From positions 176,001 to 240,000 of the forward strand of contig JAOTOL010001322.1 of NCBI GenBank assembly GCA_034440575.1: 64,000 nucleotides of DNA, read 5' to 3'. Under the pieces are notes generated by a model. That model was not told where the DNA came from. It did no database searches and saw only the letters and a program-made list of their open reading frames with translations. A program made the position numbers and the translations under genes. The first letter of the stretch is position 1. Each line of letters opens with the position of its first letter. Source of the stretch: Imbricaverruca yamaguchii (taxonomy: Eukaryota; Arthropoda; Thecostraca; Neoverrucidae). Below are positions 11,861 through 21,927 of this stretch, one piece after another.

Positions 11861-13131
11861 TGTTTGTATGTGTTAGCGCGGGTGTGTGGGCGTTCAAATG
11901 ACGGTTGTTTATTGGTCGTGATCTTGGTTGGCCTGTGTGGCTGAGTAGATAGTGGTGTCGCGTTTGGGGGGTCGTGGTGTCTGAGTCAGTTGTGCTGTGC
12001 TCTCGTTCCGTCTGGTGCTTCTCGGTCTGTGTCCTGATCTGTGTGTGGGTATGGTGTAGGTAATCTGTCCAATGTGTGTGTGATTTGCGGGGATGCTGCG
12101 GATGCTGGTTGATATTCTGGTGGCGGTGGTGGGTGGTAGGTTGAAGTGGATAGGTTTGAGTGTGCTTGACGGTGGTTTGAAGGTCCTGGTGTTGGTGGTC
12201 TTGTTTTGCGTGTGCTAGTGTTAGGTGGTGTTCGCGTGTGCTGGGGTTGCGGTTGTTCTGTATTGGTGTTTGTGTTGTGTTCCTGTTGGGAGCGTGTTGG
12301 CAGAGCCGGGTAGTGTGCGTTTCATAATGGTGGTGGCGGGTGTTTGTGTGAGCCCGGCTCTGTGCGATGAGCCGGCCACGCCGCCGGCAGGTCCTGGACC
12401 AACGCCCTGGCCCGGTGTGGGTCCATACCCTCAAGATGGATCCGGCGGAGCACCTCCCTCTCCGCCATCCACTGAGGGACAGGACCCATCCGTGGCCGCG
12501 TGGTCCCCCCGCAGGGGCGCAGCACAGCTTGCCGCTGGTGCAGGTGTCGGTGGGGTGTGCTCGTGCACAGGTGCCGCAGGTGTATTGAGTTGCACGGCGC
12601 CCCCTCTCCCCGCTGTGTGAATGTATCTTTGACACTTTTTATAGCGTCGTGGGAGGGGTGCGCGTGGCGTGACGGTGTATCACAAGTATCCGGCTTTGAT
12701 GTGTGTTTGTGGTATGCGCGTTTGGAAACTCAGTATGAGTAGGTGTGTTGTGGTGTAGCCTGGCCTCGGGGCCGGCTGGTACACGGCGGAGACGCCCTGG
12801 TCCCCAAGTTTGTGGACCAGTGTCTCCGCCGGTATACCGACCATCTCCCGGACCATGATCGTGCCTTGACTGGTGTTCATGTTTGTGGCTGGTGTGATAG
12901 TAATCGGTGTTCCATGAATGTGTTTAATTTTTGTGGGCAAGTAGGCGTCGGTTGTATTGCTAGCTTGCATTAGGAGCGCCCCTGATCGTAGTGGTTTTGC
13001 GTGCAGGGGCGCCCTTGTGTAGTGGGAGATCTCTGCATCCACCAGCCAGGGTCTAGGGTGCCCATTGGCTCCCCGTCCCCCCGGCGGCAAATAAAGAAAT
13101 ATCCTGTGGGTGATGGATCGGTGGTGTTCAT
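11857..13131 (-). pseudogene. LINE ORF1 gag-like protein, copy B-minus
   Basis: The start is the ATG at 13131 (MNTTDPSPTGYFFICRRG). A one-base loss after TLDP shifts the frame into DAEISHYTRAP, LRSGALLMQ, HGTPITITPATNMNTSQG and VGIPAETLVHKLGDQGVSAVY. A second change near 12690-12640 leads to the knuckle YTCGTCARAHPTDTC and a His/Thr/Gln-rich tail to about 11860. As in LINE-C, the ORF1 end overlaps the ORF2 ATG. Confidence 0.75.
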
Positions 13132-13736
13132 GCTTGTGTTGATGATGTTGGAGTTGTGTTGTTTTGTGATGTTGGCTACAGTGTGAAAATGGCAAGTGAG
13201 TGGCACAGAATACACTATGCAAATTTGGCGGAGGGTAAAGAAGGGCGTGAAGAGAGCCCGACAGGTGTAACAGTGGGGGCAGATAAAGTTGAAGAATACA
13301 CAAAGAAATCAGTAACTGTGCTTGAAGAGAGCACGGATAGAGAGATCAGAAAAGATCGTGCAGAGGGCACTAGAGGGAAAGTCGGGTTGTGTGCAGTGCG
13401 TAGGTGTATAAGTATGTATATGGGGTTTTATTAGTGGCAGGTGACAGGTGGCAGGTGGCAGGTGGCTGGTGGCAGGTGGCTGATGGCGTCTTCCTCCGGG
13501 TCCCCGACCGCACTGTGGCCGCAGCTGGCGTCGTCCTTCTCCGTCTTCTCCGTACTCCTCTGCAAACAATTCCCTGTGTTTCGGCAGCGAGGCGATATAA
13601 CACAGCGTGACCGGGGTGGGGCGTGCGAAACCCGAAAAAGCGTCGAAAAATCGTAGAAATCGTGAGAAATCGTGCATGCGCACGCGTGCAGACGCCGCTT
13701 ACATGCGTACGCGTGCACCGTCTGCATTCATGAATT

Positions 13737-13782
13737 GTTGTTGTTGTTGTTGTTGTTGTATGAATTGTTGTTGTATTAATTG
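13737..13782. repeat. (TTG)n microsatellite
   Basis: Two runs of TTG separated by TATGAA, at the outer edge of LINE copy B-minus. Confidence 0.9.
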
Positions 13783-13930
13783 TCTTCATTACGGCACTAT
13801 AGCATGAACAAAGAAAATAATCCCTGAATGTGATTTCCCATCATATGTCCATTTGTCACCAAGAGTGCGCGTATTAATTGGCACGCCTTTGTATGCGTTA
13901 TTATGGACGTTGGATTAGAGCTTGACTGAC

Positions 13931-14089
13931 CAGTAGGGCTCGGTGAGATGCCTTTGGTCATGATTAAATACACATTTGAACTTGGGCTCAGTTTTTTCTG
14001 ATGTAAAATGTAATTTTAAAGTGGGGCTGTATGGTATATAAAAAACGATTTGAGCCTTCCTTCTGTAGTTAAAATGCACTTTTATGAAA
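13931..14089 (+). repeat. left terminal inverted repeat
   Basis: Pairs with 17884-18026. The outer 16 bp are identical. The inner 40 bp (14049-14088) contain TTTGAGCCTTCCTTCTGTAG, matching the partner at 17 of the first 18 bases or better. The middle is diverged and A/T-rich. Confidence 0.75.
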
Positions 14090-14118
14090 ATAGTTCGGTA
14101 CACCACCGATATCAGCTC

Positions 14119-14236
14119 TCAATGACATGGAAGAGTGGCTTCTTATTTCAAGAAATAATTATATATGCTTGATATAGCAAGGATATGCTGTCACAAAGCC
14201 ATTATTTTGAAATAAGCCTCTTCTGAAGGGCATTGA
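14119..14236. repeat. imperfect hairpin, MITE-like
   Basis: TCAATGACATGGAAGAGTGG and the following TTCTTATTTCAA at the left pair imperfectly with TTGAAATAAGCCTCTTCTG and GGCATTGA at the right. This gives arms of about 30 bp around an ~55-bp A/T-rich centre. It lies just inside the left TIR of the 4.1-kb element. Confidence 0.55.
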
Positions 14237-14445
14237 TAATGATATAGGGCAATTTATCAGCACGCACTTAGACTTACCTGGCCCTACTCAAGGAAAAAGC
14301 GTCAGGTTACAAGGTTTCATTCTTGGATCTATTAGATTTGTTGTATTTGAGTTATTTTAAAACATTTACTATTATCTATATGGGTCCTTCGAGACATCTA
14401 ATAGAGTATTATATGTACTGTCATATGTTACAGCCTTAGCCAGCC

Positions 14446-14625
14446 AGAGGCGGATCTAGCCGCTTGATTTGGGAGGGAAAAACTAGTAAAAATAGTTTTT
14501 TCCCATTTGCCCCCTCTTTTCCATATACCTACCATGCATTTGCGGCAAGTTTTAAGGGGGCTAAAATGCATTCCACCACTTCAGATTGCTTAGCCCCATT
14601 GCCCCCCTCCCATAGATGAAAAAGT
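14446..14625. mobile_element. possible hAT-type MITE remnant
   Basis: Begins CCAGAGGCGGATCTAGCCG, resembling the common CAGGGGCGGATCCAG terminus of non-autonomous hAT elements, also seen at 57647. It is followed by the G/C-run pattern typical of such elements. The right terminus is not clear. Confidence 0.3.
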
Positions 14626-14840
14626 GTAACCAGCACAAACCCAAACCATCAACTGCCTTCCACTGCACAAGTCAGTGCAGCTGTGACCGTCATAAACAGC
14701 ACAGCGAAGCGGATATTCGCATTTATCTAACACAATATTCATACATCTGTACCATCAGATTCTTGCTGATCACGCAATTTTAATGTGCCTTTTAATGACG
14801 ATTTGAATGTGCCAATTTTAATGTGCCTTCTTTTTTTCAG

Positions 14841-15126
14841 GTTTCGATATTCGAGCAAGAAGCCAGACTACAGAGATGGTCACGGCCAGTCCAGGGGCTC
14901 TAAAGCCAAGCCAAAGACCAGGAATGAATCTGGCAGCAAGTTGAGTGATTTTGTTGGAAAGGGGAAGGAGTTTATCCCGAGTGAAGTGCCGACCGTGAGA
15001 ACTGTGATCCAGAGGGGTATTCTGATCAAGGAGCAGCTAATGATTGAGGAAGAGAGAGGCAAGAAGAACATCAGTGTGGGGAGATTGCTAAGGAGCTGGC
15101 TCCCTGATCCTGGCCCAGTGGCATAG
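14841..15126 (+). pseudogene. 5' part of the transposase-like exon, frameshifted
   Basis: A strong 3' splice acceptor (pyrimidine run ending TTTTTTTCAG at 14840) precedes an open frame with RFRYSSKKPDYRDGH, a basic linker, and EVPTVRTVIQRGILIKEQLM. This last block is a conserved N-terminal motif of the same protein family as the downstream ORF. The frame stops at 15126. Two lesions, near 15080 and 15105, separate it from the downstream frame. Upstream exons were not found. Confidence 0.6.
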
Positions 15127-15151
15127 ATCTAATGCCAAGTTCTGCCCTCCA

Positions 15152-17365
15152 GTGATCATTCAAGAGAAGAGTCTCGTGACAAAGGTGGGGAGGCTCTGGA
15201 GAAGAGTGGAAGAAGTTGCCCTGGGGAGGGCGAAGCAGGCAGAGAGGAAGAAGGTGGTGGATATGTTGGACAACTTGATGGACATTACCACCTGCCCCCA
15301 CACCATCCTGCTCTGCCACGAGCCCGGATCTGGCTGCCCCGGCAAGGAGTGCCAGACCAAGGCTCACATCAAGTGCTCCTGCCCCCAGGCCAGCAAGGTA
15401 CCGGTGATGGAGCTCAGGTGGATGTCTGCCCAGAGAGCTAAAAGGGGAGAAAAGTCCAAAATGATGATGGGAAGTGATGACAAGAAAGAATCTGGGCGTC
15501 AGCAAAAAGCAGCTAAACGAAAAGCTGCAGGGAAGGAAGCAGACATGAAGAGGATGAGGAAGCAGGAGGAGGTGGAGAGCAGGCTGATGGATCAGCAAGA
15601 GGAAGTAAACCAGCTCATGTGTCAGGGAGGATCGGGGGAAGAGGATGAAGAGGTGTTTGAACCGCCTGCTAGTGTGGCGAAGGAGCAGGAGGAGGATGCC
15701 AGGAGACTGGTGGATGTCCTCTTGGAGGAGAGGCTGGGTGACGCCGCCTGGCTCGTGCTGAGGTACCTGGAGAGTCCGGGACCCAGGAGGAACACCATGC
15801 TAGTGCTGAACACGGCCAGGGCGAGCCTCAGGTGCGGAGTGTCCCCGACAGCAGCTGCAGCCATAGCCACAGACTTCCTCAAGGACCTCATTGCTGCTGG
15901 GCACTTGGCTCCTGAAATGTCCTACCTGGCTTGCGACCCCAGCAAGCTCGTCAGGGCCAGGAAGAGAGCTATGCTCGGGGCCCAGGAGAAGGACCAGGAA
16001 AGGCACGTGACGGACAAGATAGTGGGCATGGGCTACGACGGGAGGAGGGACCCCCGCACCCGGGCAATGGTTGCTGACAGCTCGGGGAAACTGAAGATGA
16101 TGATGATCAAGGAAGATCACGAGTCTGTAACTGAAGAGCCAAGTGGAAGGTATCTGGCTCACTTCGTGCCTCAGCCACCAATCCATCCCGAGAAGCCAGC
16201 TTTGAAGGTTGCTCAGGCCTTGTATGAACTGCTGAAAAAGCACAACTCCATCGACTCCCTCCAGATCCTGATGGGTGACTCCACCAACCAGAACACAGGG
16301 TGGAGAGGGGGAACCCACGCCCACCTAGAGAAGCTGCTGGGGAGAAAGCTGTTCTGGGCCATCTGCTGCCTCCACACGAACGAACTTCCTCTGCGGCACC
16401 TCATCACAGCCATTGACGGTCCCACCAGCTCGGACAAGGGGTTCATGGGACCGGTCTGTTCCCTCCTCCCTAAGGTGAACGAGATGGCCTACAACTCCAG
16501 CTTCAAGAAGCTGCCGGGAGGTGAGGAGTTGATCACCATCCCCGAAGAGGTACTGGGGAATATGAGCACGGATCAGAAGACCTGCTACAAGCTGGTTCAG
16601 GCAGTGAAGACTGGACATCTCCCACCCGCTTTGCAAGATATGCAGTGTGGCCAACTCTGTCACGCCAGGTGGCTCACCACAGGGCAGCGGCTCGTATTCA
16701 TGTGGACCAGGAAGCATGGCCTCTCAGGGCAGAACCTGAAGACCCTGGAGATTCTCGTCAAGTTCTGTCTGGAGTTCTACCTCAAGTTGTACTATGATTT
16801 GAAGGTCAAGCACTTCATCGTCGACGCGCCCTACCACATCCTGACCAGCCTCCGGATCCTGAAGAACCAGCCCAATAAGGTCAAGGACGCAGTGACCTTC
16901 TACGTGCGAACTGGGGCCTGGTACTCCCACTCCGAGTGTCTCCTCCTCTCCCTCCTTGCCAGTTCTGATCCAGAGGACAGGAAGTTTGCGGTGAACCAGA
17001 TCCTTACGCTCAGGAGAGATGGAGAGTACGGAGACACAAGTGTCCGGCCGAGGGTTACACCCAAGCTGAACCTGTCGGCCACCACGCTGATCGACCTGGT
17101 CGCCTGGAAGCCGGGGAAGTGCAGGAGCCCAGCTTCACCTGCTCCCACTCCAAGGCGGAGATCCAGGGCTTCCTGGCGGAGCCTTTCATTCCCCGAGTTC
17201 TCCTGCCACACCCAGTCCACCGAGCGGTGTGTGAAGCTGGTGACGGAGGCAGCGGCAGCGGTGTGCGGGCAGGAGGCTCGGGACGGCTACATCCGAGCAC
17301 GGCTCCAGCACAGGGAGATCATGCCTGTGTTCACCACGAAGAAGCACATCCTCACAACCTTTTAA
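15152..17365 (+). CDS. transposase-like protein, Cc8L18.2-like family (tentative)
   Basis: A 737-codon frame, the longest non-repetitive ORF in the window, with much higher GC3 than its surroundings. It shows a Cys-rich segment (CHEPGSGCPGKEC...KCSC, residues about 53-75), a charged Lys/Glu coiled region (about 95-165), then a conserved core. The core has LMGDSTNQNTG (about 380), CCLHTNELPLRHLI (about 405), CHARWLTTGQRL (about 515), and near the C-terminus CHTQSTERCVKLVTEA and ARDGYIRARLQHR. I recall this architecture from a large uncharacterised arthropod/cnidarian family whose members are sometimes labelled Cc8L18.2-like after a bracovirus gene. The D-, H- and RW-containing blocks suggest an RNase H-like transposase fold; that is inference. 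The frame continues upstream from 14841 with lesions, and residues about 655-685 look frame-shifted (see findings). It lies inside a 4.1-kb unit with TIRs. The true start is in an upstream exon. Confidence 0.55.
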   Translation: MIIQEKSLVTKVGRLWRRVEEVALGRAKQAERKKVVDMLDNLMDITTCPHTILLCHEPGSGCPGKECQTKAHIKCSCPQASKVPVMELRWMSAQRAKRGEKSKMMMGSDDKKESGRQQKAAKRKAAGKEADMKRMRKQEEVESRLMDQQEEVNQLMCQGGSGEEDEEVFEPPASVAKEQEEDARRLVDVLLEERLGDAAWLVLRYLESPGPRRNTMLVLNTARASLRCGVSPTAAAAIATDFLKDLIAAGHLAPEMSYLACDPSKLVRARKRAMLGAQEKDQERHVTDKIVGMGYDGRRDPRTRAMVADSSGKLKMMMIKEDHESVTEEPSGRYLAHFVPQPPIHPEKPALKVAQALYELLKKHNSIDSLQILMGDSTNQNTGWRGGTHAHLEKLLGRKLFWAICCLHTNELPLRHLITAIDGPTSSDKGFMGPVCSLLPKVNEMAYNSSFKKLPGGEELITIPEEVLGNMSTDQKTCYKLVQAVKTGHLPPALQDMQCGQLCHARWLTTGQRLVFMWTRKHGLSGQNLKTLEILVKFCLEFYLKLYYDLKVKHFIVDAPYHILTSLRILKNQPNKVKDAVTFYVRTGAWYSHSECLLLSLLASSDPEDRKFAVNQILTLRRDGEYGDTSVRPRVTPKLNLSATTLIDLVAWKPGKCRSPASPAPTPRRRSRASWRSLSFPEFSCHTQSTERCVKLVTEAAAAVCGQEARDGYIRARLQHREIMPVFTTKKHILTTF

Positions 17366-17382
17366 GGCCAGCTCCACCCTGT

Positions 17383-17559
17383 TGGGAATGGCTTAGCTAA
17401 GTTGGTAAGGCGGTAAGCGACCTGCTGTATTTAAGGTCCCTGGTTAAATTATCGGCGGGTGTCATAAAAAGCAATAGGGTCTTCCACATCCTCCACTATT
17501 GGCCGCCAAATAATGCTACTGTGTGATGAAGTGCGACGAACCCACAATAACAACAACAG
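17383..17559 (+). mobile_element. tRNA-derived SINE (family 1)
   Basis: A tRNA-like head has a box A-like TGGCTTAGCTAAGTTGGTAA and a degraded box B (GGTCCCTGGTTAAATTA). A tRNA-unrelated body follows, then an A-rich tail (AATAACAACAACAG). It is flanked by a perfect 10-bp TSD, TCCACCCTGT, at 17373-17382 and 17560-17569. It lies just after the stop codon of the transposase-like ORF and so is younger than the host element. Confidence 0.8.
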
Positions 17560-17883
17560 TCCACCCTGTCTGTGATGGTTTCTACATACAATACATTAAT
17601 CGTTTGTGGAATCTAGAATAATGTGGATCTGTTTGTTCGAATAGTCGACTCCTGTCTCCAGACAGATGGTGACTTAGATGGCGCTCTTTATGTTCTTGAT
17701 CATTCTGATGTTGATCAGGATGTCTAGATATGCTTCCAGTGAAGACTTAGGGGGCATGAGGAATGAGGATTCCACAAAGGTATAACACACGGTGTCAAAG
17801 CATGAAAAACGGATGCTACAGAGGTAGCCTTTCAAATAAAGGCAATAGCCCGAACAGCCACTGAAGGGGAATTTCCTTCTAAA

Positions 17884-18026
17884 TCTTAACGTGCGAATTT
17901 ACTACGGAAGGAAGGCTCAAATAGAAAAAGTGTAGAAGACAAACAACCCTAAAATTCAATTTTACATAGGGAAAAAGGTGAGCTAAACTTGATGTGCACA
18001 TTAGAAAATGTCACCGAGCCCTACTG
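17884..18026 (-). repeat. right terminal inverted repeat
   Basis: Reverse complement of the left TIR. CTACGGAAGGAAGGCTCAAA at the inner side and TCACCGAGCCCTACTG at the outer side are the clearest matches. Confidence 0.75.
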
Positions 18027-19060
18027 ACCAGCCGTCCGACTTCGTGTGTCCACGACCATGTTCGACACCATCGCCACATGTTCCCAGGGCAGTCATATGT
18101 TTCCATGGCGATTTTCCGGAGTGGTAAGTCGCACATCGCACGTGTCGCAGCGATCTGGACCCTTCCCTTTGATAAGTGAGCCACCGGCGATGCACTTTGT
18201 GATAAATGGCCGGTTTCCCGGATCGTTTATTTCCCCGGTGACACTGTTGACGGAGCGCTTCGCGAACGGTCACCATGACGACCAGTATCATGATGTTCTG
18301 AACACTGAGCGGAGATCCACACTTAATGAGAATTGTATTGACAACACATCTTTCTTTTTGACATTATTACGTGCCACTTGTGACTCCTTATTCCACATCA
18401 TGTCTGGCATTTCGATATTTTAGGCACTTATGATTTATGGCAGCAGCACTTCCCTGATTGGTAAAGGCTGCAGACATCGACACCACCACCATCATCATGC
18501 CACCGGCAAAGGTCACAAAGAATCATTCTTGAATAGGCAGCATCGATATACATTTGCGCATTTTTACATCAGTTGAATTTTTTTCAACATCACCTTTCTT
18601 CTCCACTCAAACCTACAGCAGTAATTTTCGGGACACTGATGTCGACGACCGAATAGCTCAGACACACCGGCTGCGACGCCGACGAGTTTCGCGGCTCGGG
18701 AACGAACCACCTGCGCAAGTTATCGGCACCGATTCGCCGTTATTAATTCAGACGGCGTTGAGATGGGAGTGATTCTTTTCTGCTCAAATCGGGCCGGACA
18801 GCTGCCAATATAGTGGCGAGCTGACGCGGCGGTGGCACGTCCAGGGCATGGCCAAAAGTAGCGTGATTATCAGTGGCGTCTCCAGGGCATGGTCAACGGT
18901 AGCGTGTTTTCTGAAGATGGGGGTTTTAATACTCACCGCGCTCGTTCACGGCACTTTCTTTCTTTATACAATTTTTTTCTTTAATTAATTTTCTTAATTT
19001 TATTCTGCCACCTTTCTTAATGTAATAGGAATAGGGGACCGATGAAAAAGGTTGTTATTA
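18027..19060. other. no firm feature
   Basis: Mostly unique sequence. A short imperfect duplication around 18830-18915 repeats GTCCAGGGCATGGCCAA and TCCAGGGCATGGTCAA. No gene seen. Confidence 0.4.
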
Positions 19061-19064
19061 TTAG

Positions 19065-19128
19065 TGATGTTGTTGATGTCGTTGGTCTTGTTGTTGTTGT
19101 TGTTGTTGTTGTTGTTGGTGGTGGTGCT
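19065..19128. repeat. (GTT)n microsatellite
   Basis: About 14 GTT units with GTC/GGT ends. It opens spurious frames. Confidence 0.9.
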
Positions 19129-19755
19129 GCGACCTAGCGTTTCCAAGCGGAAAGTGCCACAGGCATGGCACAAGTGTTGGACGGGGAGGGAACTCGTGAT
19201 CGACATCCAATTTGCATATTTGAAGTTACTAGCTGAGCCACCAGGTCAGCGTAGCTGTCACAGTGTCGGAAAACGAAAATTGTCCTGTTTAATAGCCAGC
19301 CAATTATGGCATGTACGTGCTCCAAATGTTCATCAACATCATAATTTGCTCAATACTTTGAGATGATCATAATATGAGATATCAGTCAATGGGGCAAAGT
19401 TCAAATATTTTCTAAATGCTGACCTCGTTTTTCAAACTTCCAAAACAATGCGCGAAAACGTAATTTTCTTCGGAGGTAATGATCGGAAAAATTTGCTTAG
19501 TTCCCAAGGGTAGCAGATTAACGCGACATTGCATCGGTATCAGCGGTCAAACGAACCCCGGAGCCATTTCGCAGCCGAAAACCATTATCTCAGGTCAAGT
19601 GGGATCACTGACGTCGAATAAAGTCAATGACTTCATTGCAACATTGGAAGATTAGCAATATATGTAGACAGGTTAGTTCAGTTGTATATCACCTTGCCAC
19701 ACCGAAGATTGGAAGTTGGGTAAGTACGAAATTAATTGACGACAATTCGTAATTT
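19129..19755. other. no recognisable feature
   Basis: No repeat or exon recognised. Confidence 0.4.
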
Positions 19756-19756
19756 T

Positions 19757-19758
19757 GG

Positions 19759-19790
<32 letters not shown>

Positions 19791-19894
19791 TAAGAGAGAG
19801 AGAGAACAAAAAGAGGGAGAGAGAACCTGGCATGCTTTCCTATCACGTATTCTCAGATATTTCCAGATTTGGTCTACCATTTGTAGGGAAAGCA

Positions 19895-19958
<64 letters not shown>

Positions 19959-19970
19959 AGAGAGAGAGAG
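19757..19970. repeat. (GA)n microsatellite, interrupted
   Basis: Two GA-rich blocks (19757-19825 and 19893-19970) flank about 65 bp of unique sequence. Confidence 0.95.
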
Positions 19971-21028
19971 GGTTGGTCTCCAGGACCACTAAGGCTTTCG
20001 TGAAAGGTGTCCGTTTTGAAAGTGCACACAAATTAGCGATGACCTGGTCACATCTATAGCAATGAGGTTGCACACGAACGCGCTTCATCCGCATAGAGTC
20101 GGAGACGTGATCACTGCTAGCACAGCTGACATGATCTGCAGAGATCAGACAAAGACGTAGTTGCCGCAGACATGAAGCATGCACGTGCCGGGTAATCGGC
20201 TAAGGGAACGCGCTTCTACTGAAGTAATGCGGACTTAAGTCTACCGCAGGTCACAGCTCTAGTCACGGAGGTCAATCGGAAAAGAGATGGCCGAAGGAAT
20301 ATTATATTTTGATGTCGTCTTAGGGTGAACGATAGTCTCATGCACAATTGGGATGTTAATGCTATCCCCTCTGTACCCTCTGCACGATCAGATCATGTTC
20401 TCTTGCCGAAATTCCTGCATATAAGTCAAATCCTGTATATTCCGCATCCATTATCATGTTAGAATTTGGGAAAATAGCGGAATGTTGTATTTGCTCTGAC
20501 GTTTTCGGCGAGGTTTCGAATCATGGATGCCAGTCATCAAGCTTTGTCAATACGGGCGAAATATCTGGCTTTTACCATCTTTTCCTCTGTATATCCGATA
20601 ACCCTCCTCATACCATAGCTTACTTAAAGAAGTAAGCCGCAATACCCGCATCAAACAACAGCGAAGTGCCTGGGTCAGCACGCCTATTTCATGAATAATT
20701 AGTAGTGAGGTGGGTGCTTCCAGCTTCAAACGCTCCTGGGAAAAGATTGCTTTTCTTTCGGAAGAACATCTCCTTTTGTGGAGCAGACGCAAACTCGTGG
20801 CGTACATTGGATCACCCGGGCACAGGTGCTGTCCTCTCGATAACAGTGAGCTTTCAAACTTGGCCACTGGAGGCGCTGGCAGCAGAGGTCCGAGCAGGGG
20901 TGAATCGATGGGCAACCAAACCACGTGTGTAGGTGGTCGGTTTGAAAAGTAGTTTGAAACAACGGCAACAGTCAAATGTGCTCGTCGGCTCGACGCTCGA
21001 CGGGTCGCCCTCCCTTCGGGAGAGCAGG
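19971..21028. other. no supported gene
   Basis: A 216-codon minus-strand frame (21197-20547) spans part of this stretch. It has no recognisable domain, covers a tandem repeat and lacks clear splice context, so I do not call it a gene. Confidence 0.4.
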
Positions 21029-21078
21029 CAGACCCTGGCAGACCCTGACAGACCCTGGCAGACCCTGGCAGACCGACA
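21029..21078. repeat. 10-bp tandem repeat (CAGACCCTGG)
   Basis: Five copies of CAGACCCTGG/A in tandem. Confidence 0.9.
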
Positions 21079-21927
21079 TGACCTTGGATGCCCGTCGGTG
21101 GGCATGGCTGGGGACATATAAAGCAGCAGGTAAAGCAGAGTTTGATTTTATGTCGGTAATACACTGGTAGTGATCGCCTCTGCGTCCAGGTCTTCAAACT
21201 GTATGTGACTTACGCCAAACCGAGCAACCTCGCCGAAAACGTACCCACTACATTCACAGCCGTTCTACACAAACGAAACGAAAACGAAAACAAAAGCAAG
21301 CACACAACAACAATAATGTATTATGTTCTATGTGCTTAGCTAGACAGAATATATAACGTTCATACTAGACATATCTCATGGACAAAATCTGGATCAAGTA
21401 GTTTGAAGATAACAAACGAAGAAATTGAATATTGTTCGGATTGGAACCGTTCACCCAGTATTCAAAGCCGATATTTCGACAGTTTACCAGTCCATTCTCA
21501 ACAAATCCTTGCACGATGCGACATGCCGTTCACTTTTGCATATGCCGCAGAGGAAACCACTGCTGAATGTTGACCCACGAACAGGATGACACCGGATCTC
21601 CTTTTTTCTCTCTAGATCTCCTGCGGAGGTGTATGCTATCAGAAAGTCAATCCATACCCGTGCATGGGAGAGACCGATGGCCATTAAACTACCAAACGGC
21701 ATCAATCGAACGCTGCCAAACACGCACGTTAACAAAGATTGATGACCGTCCTGGGCTGGGTTTTGGTGGCCAAGTCATTCGGGTGGATTAGTGTTAACAG
21801 ATATAAATGACCTTCCGCACGTATTACCTCTGCTCAGCCTGTAGACCAAATGAGTCCATAAGTCGGCGAAGACAGTAGCGATGATATGCACCTATCCACT
21901 ATGGATTAATTGAAAGCCCGTCATCTA
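21079..21927. other. no recognisable feature
   Basis: No motif-bearing frame or repeat recognised. Confidence 0.4.

Larger units (their letters stand above)
11612..13740 (-). mobile_element. LINE-C family copy B-minus (5' UTR, ORF1, ORF2 start)
   Basis: On the minus strand the order is 5' UTR (about 13740-13140), ORF1 (13131 to about 11857) and the first ~80 codons of the ORF2 endonuclease, ending at the junction with copy B-plus. It is about 96% identical, by eye, to copy B-plus over the shared ORF1/5'-UTR segment. The two copies form a tail-to-tail inverted repeat with 5' ends outward. Confidence 0.8.
13931..18026 (+). mobile_element. candidate 4.1-kb DNA transposon with long TIRs
   Basis: The first 16 bases, CAGTAGGGCTCGGTGA, are repeated exactly in reverse complement at 18011-18026. 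Homology continues inward for about 140-160 bp, including ATTTGAGCCTTCCTTC and TGTAAAAT blocks. Between the ends lies the 14841-17365 coding region. Ends starting with CAGTAGGG are compatible with hAT-like termini. No matching TSD is visible (left flank ...TTGACTGAC, right flank ACCAGCCG...), so the insertion is old or the true ends lie a few bases outside. A SINE is inserted at 17383. Confidence 0.6.

Noticed and set aside
20547..21197. 216-codon minus-strand frame
   Set aside because: No domain, spans a 10-bp tandem repeat, no splice context; consistent with chance.
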